Source of the DNA: CAYJBH01 sp964370765
Lineage (GTDB): Bacteria; Bacillota; Clostridia; Oscillospirales; Ruminococcaceae
Reading direction: 5' to 3'
DNA length: 33,969 nucleotides
NCBI GenBank assembly: GCA_964370765.1
Contig: CAYJKW010000018.1
Location: 1 to 33,969 of the forward strand
Below, piece after piece: positions 1 through 7,294 of this stretch. The translations under genes and the position numbers were made by a program. Below the pieces are notes generated by a model. It saw only the letters and a list, made by a program, of their open reading frames with translations. It made no database searches and was not told the DNA's origin. Each line of letters begins with the position of its first letter. The first letter of the stretch is position 1.

Positions 1-1470
1 GCCATATTTTTGGCTTTGATGATTATCGAGGGAATTATAATTTATAACCTTGATAACTATCGCCACAATAGTATGTATATCTTTTTACTACCCTGTATCT
101 TCTTCCTTTTTGAACTACTTACAAGCTTTAAGGGTAGGCGGCTTAAACAGCTTCAAAATATCACTCTAATAGTCTATATCATTCACCCGATGATGATAGT
201 TGTAGTAAGGCTGTTTGCCAGGCCGTTTGGGCTATGGGATGTTTTGGTGCAAAACAGTGTTGTTCACTACATTGTTGTCACAGCATTATCCTTTATCCTT
301 GCATCGGCAACAACCAGTCTATTTTACAGGCATCTGAAAAAAAATATCCCGCACAACAACGATAGAAGCTGGATTGAGATTGACCTTAACAACCTACGCC
401 ACAACCTGCAACAGATAAAATCCATAATGCACAGCGGTTGTGAACTTATGGCGGTTGTAAAGGCAGAAGGTTATGGCCACGGTGCATTCATGGTAGCCAC
501 AGAGCTTAGCCGTTTAGGGGTTAACGCTTTTTGTGTATCAACCCTAAGCGAGGCGGTTAAACTTCGTCACTTTGGCATAAAGGGCGAGATACTTATACTT
601 GCCTTTACACACCCATCCCATGCAGGAACACTAAAAAAACATGATCTTACACAGACCTTAATTGATTACGACTATGCCTGCGAGCTAAACAGCATGGGAT
701 ATAAGATTAAGTCACAGCTTAAAATTGACACCGGAATGCACCGCCTAGGTTATGACCATAGCGATTTTCAAGCCATTAAACGTACCTTTGATATGAGAAA
801 CCTTAAGATTACCGGCATCTTCTCCCACCTGTGTGATTCCACCAGCCTATGCGGTGAATCGGTAGCCTATAGCAGCCTACAGATAAAGCGGTTTAACACG
901 GTAGTTTCACAGCTTAACAGCAGCGGAATATCTGTTCCTAAAACGCACCTTCAAAGTAGTTACGGCCTTGTCAACTATCCCGAGCTACAGTATGATTGCG
1001 CAAGGGTAGGGCTTTTTCTTTACGGCGTTAAAGGTTCCGAAGCTGACGATTGTAGGTTAGATGTAGGCCTAAAGCCGGTATTGTCACTAAGGTCTCAGGT
1101 GGTATTAATTCGCAATATATGCAAGGGGGAGCCTGTTGGTTACGGGCAGGCTTTTGTAGCAAAGAGGGACAGCCGAATAGCAATGTTACCCATAGGGTAT
1201 GGGGATGGCCTGCCTAGAAACCTCTCGAATGGTATTACAAGCGTTATTATTAACGGACAGGCGGCGCCGATAATCGGGCGGATATGCATGGGACAGCTTG
1301 CAGTTGATGTTACAGATATAGCTTTTGTGGCTACCGGTGACATTGCAACAATTATTGGCAGTGATTCGAAGCAAACTATCGCCGCACAGGATGTTGCCGA
1401 TAGCTACGGTAGTATAACAAACGAACTTCTATGCCGAATGGGTTCAAGACTTTCTATTGTTAAAGTTTAA
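1..1470 (+). CDS. VanT-type membrane serine/alanine racemase (5' end outside window)
   Basis: The reading frame is open to the window edge, so the N-terminus is missing. Numbering here starts at the TTG at position 10. Residues 1-110 carry several hydrophobic segments, including an IHP motif like the end of an acyltransferase-3-type membrane domain. From about residue 118 follows a complete alanine-racemase domain: the PLP lysine is K151 in AVVKAEGYGHG, a catalytic tyrosine lies in VGYGQAF, and IGYGDGLPR and GRICMGQ follow. This membrane-plus-racemase fusion is the layout of VanT serine racemases of D-Ser vancomycin-resistance clusters, which supply D-Ser or D-Ala for peptidoglycan. By my own alignment the place of the Tyr that lines the Alr substrate pocket (Tyr354 in Geobacillus Alr) is held by S479, and the usual Asp after CM is G428. 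No van ligase or VanXY gene is in view, so substrate and resistance role are open. Confidence 0.85.
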   Translation, partial: AIFLALMIIEGIIIYNLDNYRHNSMYIFLLPCIFFLFELLTSFKGRRLKQLQNITLIVYIIHPMMIVVVRLFARPFGLWDVLVQNSVVHYIVVTALSFILASATTSLFYRHLKKNIPHNNDRSWIEIDLNNLRHNLQQIKSIMHSGCELMAVVKAEGYGHGAFMVATELSRLGVNAFCVSTLSEAVKLRHFGIKGEILILAFTHPSHAGTLKKHDLTQTLIDYDYACELNSMGYKIKSQLKIDTGMHRLGYDHSDFQAIKRTFDMRNLKITGIFSHLCDSTSLCGESVAYSSLQIKRFNTVVSQLNSSGISVPKTHLQSSYGLVNYPELQYDCARVGLFLYGVKGSEADDCRLDVGLKPVLSLRSQVVLIRNICKGEPVGYGQAFVAKRDSRIAMLPIGYGDGLPRNLSNGITSVIINGQAAPIIGRICMGQLAVDVTDIAFVATGDIATIIGSDSKQTIAAQDVADSYGSITNELLCRMGSRLSIVKV

Positions 1471-1480
1471 TATCTATACC

Positions 1481-1509
1481 TTGAAATTTTTCCGCTTTTG
1501 TTGTAAAAT
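1481..1509 (+). promoter_or_regulatory. Sigma-A promoter of the thiN operon
   Basis: The -35 box TTGAAA (1481-1486) and -10 box TAAAAT (1504-1509) are separated by exactly 17 nt, and the first gene starts 33 nt downstream. The predicted leader is about 27 nt and has only a weak ribosome binding site. Confidence 0.7.
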
Positions 1510-1542
1510 ATAGTAACCTACAAAAAGAGTTATTATAAACTA

Positions 1543-2214
1543 ATGAGTAACACAGATAAAACATGTTATATATTTGCCGCAGGTGATTACGGCAGTATTA
1601 TAGTAGAAAAGAACTATCTAGCGGGTGGTTATGTTATAGCCGCCGACGGGGGCTATGCCTATCTGAAACAGATAGGGGTAACCCCCAATCTTGTTGTGGG
1701 TGATTTTGACTCACTTTGCTACACACCCACAGATATTGAGGTAATAAAGCATCCGGTGGAGAAGGATGATACCGACATGATGCTAGCAGTCGATGAAGGG
1801 TTTAGGCGTGGGTATGATAATTTTATCATCTATGGTGGACTTGGCGGTCGACTAGACCACACCCTTGCGAACATACAGGTTTTAACCGATATTTCAAACA
1901 AAGGTGGTACCGGCTATCTGTGTGACGGCGATATCACGGTTATGGCAGTAAATAAAACTGTAAGTTTCACAAAGGATTGTAGTGGCACGATCTCGATCTT
2001 CTGTATCGGAGACAGTGCAAAAGGGGTTACAATAAAGGGCCTTAAATATGAAGTTGTTGACACTGAACTTTGTAGCAGTATCCCGCTTGGTGTCAGTAAC
2101 GAGTTTATAGGAAAACCGGTAGACATATCGTTAAAAACCGGTTGTCTTATTGTGATGTTTAGCGCTACTATTCCGCTACAAAATATTACCACCAGGATTA
2201 CGAGGGCAAAATGA
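1543..2214 (+). CDS. thiN: Thiamine pyrophosphokinase
   Basis: This cytoplasmic enzyme transfers pyrophosphate from ATP to thiamine, giving thiamine diphosphate. The 223-residue length is normal for the bacterial ThiN/TPK family. Signature motifs are in order: GDFDS at 53-57, KDDTD at 74-78 (acidic metal/ATP site) and GGRLDH at 101-106, followed by the beta-rich C-terminal thiamine-binding half. The ATG has a poor Shine-Dalgarno sequence (AGAG, 13 nt upstream), but a consensus promoter lies just upstream. The stop codon overlaps the start of the next gene as ATGA, so the two are probably translationally coupled. No thiamine riboswitch fold is visible in the short leader. Confidence 0.93.
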   Translation: MSNTDKTCYIFAAGDYGSIIVEKNYLAGGYVIAADGGYAYLKQIGVTPNLVVGDFDSLCYTPTDIEVIKHPVEKDDTDMMLAVDEGFRRGYDNFIIYGGLGGRLDHTLANIQVLTDISNKGGTGYLCDGDITVMAVNKTVSFTKDCSGTISIFCIGDSAKGVTIKGLKYEVVDTELCSSIPLGVSNEFIGKPVDISLKTGCLIVMFSATIPLQNITTRITRAK

Positions 2215-2516
2215 GCGAACTTTACACGCTTATATACAGCATAGTAAAAAAAATCCCACCAGGTAGGGTAGCCACCTATGGGCAGGTAGCCGCTATGACC
2301 GGCAACTACCGGCGCAGTAGGATTGTGGGCTATGCTATGGCAGGCTGCAAGGATAACAACGTACCCTGCCATAGGGTCGTACGCTCCGGCGGTAACCTTG
2401 CTAAAACGTTTGGGATTATCGGTCCGCAGTTACAACGAGAGTTATTAGAAGCCGAAGGGGTGACATTCACCGCCAAAGGCGTAATAGATTTAAAAAAACA
2501 TTTATGGGAGCAATAA
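2211..2516 (+). CDS. Short MGMT-family protein (Ogt C-terminal domain only)
   Basis: This 101-residue protein corresponds to the DNA-binding and active-site domain of O6-alkylguanine-DNA alkyltransferases, without the N-terminal ribonuclease-like domain. Visible motifs are PPGRVATYGQVA (winged helix), R37 in RIVG (the position of the base-flipping arginine) and VPCHRVV with C53. Classical alkyltransferase-like (ATL) proteins of this size usually have Trp in place of that Cys and cannot transfer alkyl groups; here the Cys is kept, so transfer activity remains possible. It overlaps thiN by 4 nt, and the phosphatase gene follows by 2 nt. A full-length Ogt is encoded at 6675-7136, so this is a second family member. 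The role is either repair of bulky O6-alkyl lesions or damage signalling to nucleotide excision repair. Confidence 0.85.
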   Translation: MSELYTLIYSIVKKIPPGRVATYGQVAAMTGNYRRSRIVGYAMAGCKDNNVPCHRVVRSGGNLAKTFGIIGPQLQRELLEAEGVTFTAKGVIDLKKHLWEQ

Positions 2517-2518
2517 CA

Positions 2519-2965
2519 ATGACAAAGGTATTGATGATATGTCACGGAAATATCTGCCGAAGCACCATGGCAGAATTCGTTTTAAAAGACATGGTGGAAA
2601 AACAGGGGCGCGCAGATAGTTTTATAATAGAATCGGCCGGTACCAGTGCAGAGGAGCAAGGCAACGATACCCACTACGGCACAAAACAAAAGCTATCCGA
2701 GGCAGGAATACCGTTCACAAAAAGGCGGGCCAGAAGGCTGACAAAATCTGACTACGATAAATTTGACTATCTGATATGCATGGATAAAAATAATGTACGA
2801 AATTTATATAGAATTATCGGTAATGATCCACAGAACAAGGTAGGTCTTTTGTTGGAGTTCGCTGGAATTAATAGGGACATTGCCGACCCATGGTATTCCG
2901 GTAATTTTGACGAAACATATAATGATGTTGTGATGGGATGCAGTGCATTTATTAAGCAACTTTAG
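2519..2965 (+). CDS. Low-molecular-weight protein tyrosine phosphatase
   Basis: A 148-residue cytoplasmic phosphatase of the LMW-PTP/arsenate-reductase fold. The P-loop C-x5-R sits at the N-terminus (C8-HGNI-CR14-S15), and the general-acid loop is DPWY with D123. An in-frame ATG at 2504 is possible, but the ATG at 2519 is preferred because GGGAG (2506-2510) lies 8 nt upstream and because the family starts directly with the beta strand before the P-loop. It is the third gene of the thiN operon, 2 nt after the preceding stop. Family members dephosphorylate tyrosine kinases of capsule synthesis or other phosphoproteins; nothing nearby identifies its partner. Confidence 0.92.
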   Translation: MTKVLMICHGNICRSTMAEFVLKDMVEKQGRADSFIIESAGTSAEEQGNDTHYGTKQKLSEAGIPFTKRRARRLTKSDYDKFDYLICMDKNNVRNLYRIIGNDPQNKVGLLLEFAGINRDIADPWYSGNFDETYNDVVMGCSAFIKQL

Positions 2966-3158
2966 GGGTTATATGATTGTTTCCGCATTTTGTTTTTGTT
3001 AAATGTTTACCAAAAAAATCAACAAAATCAAATTCTTTGTTCATTTTTAATCAAAATTTATGGTACAATCATACAACCAGAAACGATTTGCAGTACATTA
3101 TTTCGTCATAATCCCTTTCTTTTTAAAAACACTTTACATTCAACACTAAATTTGTTAG

Positions 3159-3194
3159 TATAAAGTATAATTTGTTGATCAACATAGGAGGTGA
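3159..3194 (+). promoter_or_regulatory. Possible -10 element(s) and ribosome binding site for the DUF1846 gene
   Basis: TATAAT at 3166-3171 and TATAAA at 3159-3164 are two candidate -10 boxes; TTTACA at 3133-3138 is the nearest -35-like box but lies 20 nt from the latter. AGGAGGTGA at 3186-3194 is a near-perfect Shine-Dalgarno sequence and fixes the GTG start at 3199. The preceding 200 nt are very AT-rich with no gene. Confidence 0.4.
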
Positions 3195-3198
3195 CGTT

Positions 3199-4680
3199 GT
3201 GAACGCTTTTGACAGTGAGCTGTACATGCGTCTACAAAAGGAACAGATTCAAAAACGTATAGACGGTTTTGACGGTAAACTATACCTCGAATTTGGTGGA
3301 AAGTTATTTGACGATTATCATGCAGCAAGGGTATTCCCCGGATTTTCGAAAAGTAGCAAGATAGAATTATTGCTATCGATGAAGTCGCAAACCGAAATAA
3401 TTTTTTGTGTCAATGCAAATGATTTAGAAAAAACTAAACTCCGTGCCGACCTTGGCATATCGTACGCCATGGAGGTATTGAGATTAATAGACGATATTAC
3501 TGCGACAGGGTTACCTGTTACAGGTGTGGTTATTACACAATTCACCGGGCAAAACACAGCCGAACTGTTTCGGCACAAGTTAGCCAACTATGGTGTTAAA
3601 ACCTATCTACATTACATAATAAAAGGGTATCCAATAGACATTGATAATATCTGCAGTGACGAGGGATTTGGCCGTAACGATTACATCGAGACAACAAAAC
3701 CACTTGTTGTAATGACAGCCCCCGGACCCGGCAGTGGTAAGCTTGCCACCTGTCTTTCACAGATTTACAACGATAATAAACGCGGGATTAAAAGCGGTTA
3801 TGCAAAATTTGAAACATTTCCGGTTTTCAACCTAACACTTAGCCACCCCATTAATCTTGCATACGAGGCTGCCACAGCCGATCTTTCTGACATAAATATG
3901 ATAGACCCTTTTCATCTTGAAAGCTATGGAATTAACTCGGTTAACTACAACAGAGATATCGAGGCATTCCCAATTGTTAGTTCATTACTTGAAAACATCT
4001 ATAACGAGGATAAATGCTACCACTCCCCAACTGACATGGGGGTTAATATGGTTGGCTTTGCAATAAAGGACGACGATGAGGTACGCAACGCCGCCATACA
4101 GGAGATAATAAGGCGTGATTATCGTGCAAGGTGTGAGCTTCGCCAAGGCAAAATTCAGCCGGACGAAGCAAAAAAAATTGCACGAATAGTATCAGGACTA
4201 AAGTTACGACCTGAAAGGGATCGCCGTGTTGTTGCTCCTGCACTGGAGCGCGCTGCAGAAAGCGGCATGATTGCAGCATCAATAGAGCTTAAAGACGGTA
4301 GAATTATTACCGGTAAGGCATCCAACCTTATGACCGCTGTACCATGTTGCGTACTTAATGCTTTAAAAGCACTTGCACAGCAAGAATCAAAGGCACACCT
4401 TATACCACCTACAATTTTAGAGCCTATTTTGCGCCTAAAGATGAATATGTTAAGTAGCCGTTCATCAGTACTAAAGCTGGACGATGTATTAACTGCACTT
4501 TCTATTGCAGCTACACAGGATAGGTTGGCGGCAAAAGCACTTGAACAACTTCCAAGATTAACCGACTGTGACATGCACTCGACCGCAATGTTACGAAGCG
4601 GTGATGAAACAATTTTAAGAAGACTTTCGATAAGATTAACCTGTGAGCCGGAATTCCCATCAAAAGATTTGTTTTTTTAA
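3199..4680 (+). CDS. DUF1846 domain-containing protein
   Basis: A 493-residue soluble protein matching the DUF1846 family of Firmicutes along its whole length. Recognisable parts are the N-terminal block KLYLEFGGKL-DDYHAARVFPGF and a glycine-rich phosphate-loop-like APGPGSGK with K181. Structures exist for the family, but its function is not established. The GTG at 3199 is chosen over an in-frame TTG at 3172 because AGGAGGTGA ends 4 nt before it and the family starts at this point (MNAFDSELY). The gene stands alone between the thiN operon and the protease gene. It has no signal peptide or membrane segment. A nucleotide-binding role is suggested by the loop but not shown. Confidence 0.9.
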   Translation: MNAFDSELYMRLQKEQIQKRIDGFDGKLYLEFGGKLFDDYHAARVFPGFSKSSKIELLLSMKSQTEIIFCVNANDLEKTKLRADLGISYAMEVLRLIDDITATGLPVTGVVITQFTGQNTAELFRHKLANYGVKTYLHYIIKGYPIDIDNICSDEGFGRNDYIETTKPLVVMTAPGPGSGKLATCLSQIYNDNKRGIKSGYAKFETFPVFNLTLSHPINLAYEAATADLSDINMIDPFHLESYGINSVNYNRDIEAFPIVSSLLENIYNEDKCYHSPTDMGVNMVGFAIKDDDEVRNAAIQEIIRRDYRARCELRQGKIQPDEAKKIARIVSGLKLRPERDRRVVAPALERAAESGMIAASIELKDGRIITGKASNLMTAVPCCVLNALKALAQQESKAHLIPPTILEPILRLKMNMLSSRSSVLKLDDVLTALSIAATQDRLAAKALEQLPRLTDCDMHSTAMLRSGDETILRRLSIRLTCEPEFPSKDLFF

Positions 4681-4708
4681 TTAATAAATCGCCTATTTAC
4701 AAACATTT

Positions 4709-4737
4709 TTCACAATTAAAAACTATATTTATATACA
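4709..4737 (+). promoter_or_regulatory. Candidate promoter of the HtrA gene
   Basis: TTCACA (4709-4714) and TATACA (4732-4737) are spaced by 17 nt. The -10 match is moderate (4 of 6). The start codon follows 26 nt later with AGGTGA as ribosome binding site. Confidence 0.45.
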
Positions 4738-4763
4738 TAGAAATATGTTTAAGTAGGTGAATA

Positions 4764-5990
4764 ATGAATACCGAGCACAGCAGCTATAACTACCATCAGG
4801 CTCACAGTCCAAAGCACAAAAACAAGGGCGGTTTTATTACTGCACTTTTTTTGGTTGCACTTTTAATTTTGGCCGGTTTAATAGTAACAGCAGCCTATCT
4901 TCTATTAGACAGAGCAGGAACTTTACCCAACGAGTACCTTCCGGAAAATCTTTTTGGACTTGAGGCAAATAATGGTGATGCCGACATAGCCGGCACCGAA
5001 TCATCCGATGGACTACAACTAAACTTTGACCCGGTAACAGAGGGTCAACTTACAACCGAAACAATATACCAAACTGTCGTATCTCAGGTTGTCGGCTTAC
5101 ACGTATATAACGGCCAATCTTTAATTGGTAACGGAAGCGGAATAATTATGAGTAGCGACGGTTATATTATTACAAACGAACACGTTGTAGAGGGCGCTAC
5201 TACTGTTTCGGTTATCCTTCATAACGGCGATAAACACGAAGCAAAGATAATTGGTGTTGATCCTGCTATTGACCTTGCAGTTTTAAAGATACTAAACCCA
5301 CCCGATGACCTTTCCCCGGCAAGCTTTGGCAATAGTGATAGCCTTGATATAGGCGAAAAGGTAGTTGCAATCGGATCTCCAGGTGGCCTTGCTGGATCAA
5401 TAGCGGAAGGAATTGTTTCAGGCCCTAACCGCCCTAAAAACCAGATAACAGGACTAAGTGATGACTCCGAAACATCCCTTGTTCAAACTACCGCCGCAAT
5501 AAACCCCGGCAACTCCGGTGGTGCACTTGTAAACGCACAGGCTCAGGTTATCGGTGTTACCTCTGCTAAGATTTCAGGAATTGATTATGAGGGCATAGGT
5601 TTTGCTATTCCAATTACCGAGGCTATTCCTGTATTGGAGGAACTAATTGAAAACGGCACTGCCCCCGGCGATGCAAGACTTGGAGTGACCGTTGTTCCGG
5701 TAGGCAGTCTCGAAGTAGAGGTGCCAGACTATGATCATGAAGGCGGGCTAATGGTTATGGAAATCGAAACATATAGCGATCTTTTAAACTATGGAATAGA
5801 GCCACAGGATATTATTATATCGGCCGATGGTATTCAACTTTTAAACAATGTTGATCTTACCGGACTTATAGAATCTAAGGAGATAGGTGATACAATCGAG
5901 CTTGTTATCTGGAAGTCAAAAACTGGTAAATTAATGCAGATAACTGCTGTTTTACACGATTCAAACAGCATCTATAACGTTGTAGGTTAG
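4764..5990 (+). CDS. htrA: HtrA/DegP-type membrane-anchored serine protease
   Basis: A 408-residue surface protease and chaperone of the S1C family, used in quality control of secreted proteins and envelope stress. Residues 1-23 are a short basic cytoplasmic tail, 24-48 a single membrane-spanning segment, and about 80-285 the trypsin-like domain with the catalytic triad H140 (TNEHVVEG), D170 (AIDLAVL) and S251 (NPGNSGG). A single PDZ domain occupies about 300-400, usual for Gram-positive HtrA. The ATG is preceded by AGGTGA. The gene has its own candidate promoter and ends just before a hairpin terminator, so it is probably monocistronic. No CssRS-type regulator lies beside it. The exact orthology (HtrA, HtrB or YyxA type) cannot be settled from sequence alone. 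Confidence 0.93.
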   Translation: MNTEHSSYNYHQAHSPKHKNKGGFITALFLVALLILAGLIVTAAYLLLDRAGTLPNEYLPENLFGLEANNGDADIAGTESSDGLQLNFDPVTEGQLTTETIYQTVVSQVVGLHVYNGQSLIGNGSGIIMSSDGYIITNEHVVEGATTVSVILHNGDKHEAKIIGVDPAIDLAVLKILNPPDDLSPASFGNSDSLDIGEKVVAIGSPGGLAGSIAEGIVSGPNRPKNQITGLSDDSETSLVQTTAAINPGNSGGALVNAQAQVIGVTSAKISGIDYEGIGFAIPITEAIPVLEELIENGTAPGDARLGVTVVPVGSLEVEVPDYDHEGGLMVMEIETYSDLLNYGIEPQDIIISADGIQLLNNVDLTGLIESKEIGDTIELVIWKSKTGKLMQITAVLHDSNSIYNVVG

Positions 5991-6030
5991 TCGATTAACT
6001 ACCCGTATATTAACTTAATAAAACTATGGT

Positions 6031-6058
6031 GGCAAGTATCTTTTTTACTTGCCGCTTT
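6031..6058 (+). terminator. Rho-independent terminator of htrA
   Basis: A perfect 8-bp stem (GGCAAGTA at 6031-6038 with TACTTGCC at 6046-6053), a T-rich 7-nt loop and a following GCTTTT, 40 nt after the protease stop codon. Confidence 0.75.
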
Positions 6059-6175
6059 TGTAAGACAAATTTATTGTATCCGTATATGCATCGCATAGCG
6101 TGGCATGGTTTATTTCAAATAGTTGGGCAGTTGTTCTAAATCTTTGATATATAGGTAACAGGTCGGATTATATAT

Positions 6176-6218
6176 AAAAACGCCACTACTATCAGGCTAT
6201 ACAAACCTGACAGCAGTG
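6176..6218 (-). terminator. Minus-strand hairpin terminator left of the VOC gene
   Basis: Arms 6184-6196 and 6206-6218 form a 13-bp stem around a 9-nt loop. On the minus strand the two imperfect positions are G-U pairs; on the plus strand they are A-C mismatches. On the minus strand the stem is followed by a run of five T (A at 6176-6180). It is therefore oriented for leftward transcription, although the only leftward gene to its right is ogt, beyond the oppositely oriented VOC gene. Confidence 0.6.
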
Positions 6219-6287
6219 ACATCTACAAATGCACAAACAACTTTTAAACAACGCTAACCTAAATAAAACATTATAGGAGATTGAAAA

Positions 6288-6665
6288 ATGGACTTTTACA
6301 ACAGATCGCTTGACCACATTAACTTAACCGTACCTGATATAGAAAGTGCAGTGGACTTTTACACTAACACTATGGGTTTCAAGGTAACAGAACGTTTTAA
6401 AACCGATATGGAATTCGTATTTATATCTGATGGCAACACCACCTACGAGTTAACGGAAAACCGCACATTTACAACTACTGTAATTGATCATATCGCCTAT
6501 AGCTCTGAAAATATAGAGGCTGATTTTAAATACTTTAGTAACCTTGGGATAACAACTACCGAGCTTGGGTATGTTGATTTTTTATTTGAAAACGGGGTTA
6601 ACTACTTCTTTATAAAAGGTGCAGGAAACGACAAGATTGAATTTATTCAAAAAAAGAGTCTATAG
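6288..6665 (+). CDS. VOC-family protein (glyoxalase/dioxygenase fold)
   Basis: A 125-residue single-domain protein of the vicinal-oxygen-chelate superfamily, which includes glyoxalase I, extradiol dioxygenases and bleomycin/fosfomycin resistance proteins. Two beta-alpha-beta-beta-beta modules are visible, starting LDHINLTVPDIESAVDFY and IDHIAYSSENIEADF. The usual metal ligands are present: H10, E54, H68 and E118, so a metal-dependent lyase-like activity is plausible. The substrate is unknown; glyoxalase I is possible but not shown. TAGGAGA provides the ribosome binding site 9 nt before the ATG. It converges with ogt, the two stop codons being only 9 nt apart, and no plus-strand terminator is visible behind it. 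Confidence 0.85.
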   Translation: MDFYNRSLDHINLTVPDIESAVDFYTNTMGFKVTERFKTDMEFVFISDGNTTYELTENRTFTTTVIDHIAYSSENIEADFKYFSNLGITTTELGYVDFLFENGVNYFFIKGAGNDKIEFIQKKSL

Positions 6666-6674
6666 CCATCCGCT

Positions 6675-7136
6675 CTATCTGTTGTCACCTTCCATTTTAA
6701 GTAAATATTCCTTCATGGGTAATCCACCAGCATAACCTACAAGATTTCCATCTGCACCAACTACACGGTGACACGGCACAACAATATGCAGTTTATTTTT
6801 ATTATTTGCCATCCCTACCGCACGACTTGCTTTTTCATTACCTATAGCAATCGCTATTTCTTTATATGATCGTGTCTCACCATAAGGGATATCACAAAGG
6901 GCTGTCCACACCTTTTTTTGAAACTCTGTACCACAAAGTTCATAGCTGAAGGTAAAGCTCTTTCGCTCACCATTAAAATACTGCAGCAATTCATTAAACA
7001 CCCTATCGGTGAACTCTGTCTTTACACCATCGTTAACAGGATCATCATTAAGTTTTATAAGACCGTGCACGGTATCCCCCTGATATTCGATGCGTATCTT
7101 ACCAAGCATCGAAGTATAGACTGCATAGTTCATCAT
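6675..7136 (-). CDS. ogt: Methylated-DNA-[protein]-cysteine S-methyltransferase
   Basis: A suicide DNA-repair enzyme that removes alkyl groups from O6-methylguanine onto its own cysteine. The 153-residue form has both domains: an N-terminal ribonuclease-like half (about 1-68) and the C-terminal half with EFQKKVWTALCDIPYGETRSY, R105 in SRAVG, and the active-site IVVPCHRVVG with C122. The frame extends upstream to 7157, but AAAGGTG precedes the ATG at 7136, which I take as the start. A consensus extended -10 promoter lies 35 nt upstream. It converges with the VOC gene, whose sense strand it may read through antisense to a terminator at 6176-6218. Confidence 0.93.
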   Translation of the reverse strand: MMNYAVYTSMLGKIRIEYQGDTVHGLIKLNDDPVNDGVKTEFTDRVFNELLQYFNGERKSFTFSYELCGTEFQKKVWTALCDIPYGETRSYKEIAIAIGNEKASRAVGMANNKNKLHIVVPCHRVVGADGNLVGYAGGLPMKEYLLKMEGDNR

Positions 7137-7170
7137 TAATACACCTTTTAAATACATCTTAATGGTTTAT

Positions 7171-7179
7171 ATTATATCA
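7171..7179 (-). promoter_or_regulatory. Extended -10 promoter of ogt
   Basis: The minus strand reads TGATATAAT: a perfect TATAAT (7171-7176) with the upstream TG of an extended -10. The -35 region is A-rich and has no good hexamer. Predicted start of transcription is about 7164, a leader of some 28 nt. Confidence 0.6.
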
Positions 7180-7228
7180 TAACCTACTTTATTTTTCTTC
7201 CTGTTTTTGGATATTTAATTATTTTTAT

Positions 7229-7282
7229 AAAAAAGTGATCTCCGTCTATCAGAACTATAATCTGATAGATGGGGATCACTTT
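7229..7282 (-). terminator. Terminator of the PTS operon
   Basis: A 22-bp stem (7232-7253 with 7261-7282) around a 7-nt loop, 12 nt beyond the ptsI stop. On the minus strand it is followed by six T (A at 7229-7234). It has two A-C mismatches on the minus strand, which become G-U pairs on the plus strand. Confidence 0.85.
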
Positions 7283-7294
7283 AGAATTTAGCAC

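Noticed and set aside
1914..2372. 152-residue open frame on the minus strand opposite thiN and the MGMT-like gene
   Set aside because: Both opposite genes carry full family motifs; this frame spans their junction and has no start signals.
2985..3030. ATTTTGTT / AACAAAAT inverted repeat in the gap before the DUF1846 gene
   Set aside because: Wholly AT-rich, long loop, expected by chance; no operator geometry relative to the -10.
6144..6174. Possible promoter TTGATA / TATATA before the VOC gene
   Set aside because: Spacing of 19 nt, and the -10 overlaps the A run of the minus-strand terminator; cannot be separated from that structure.
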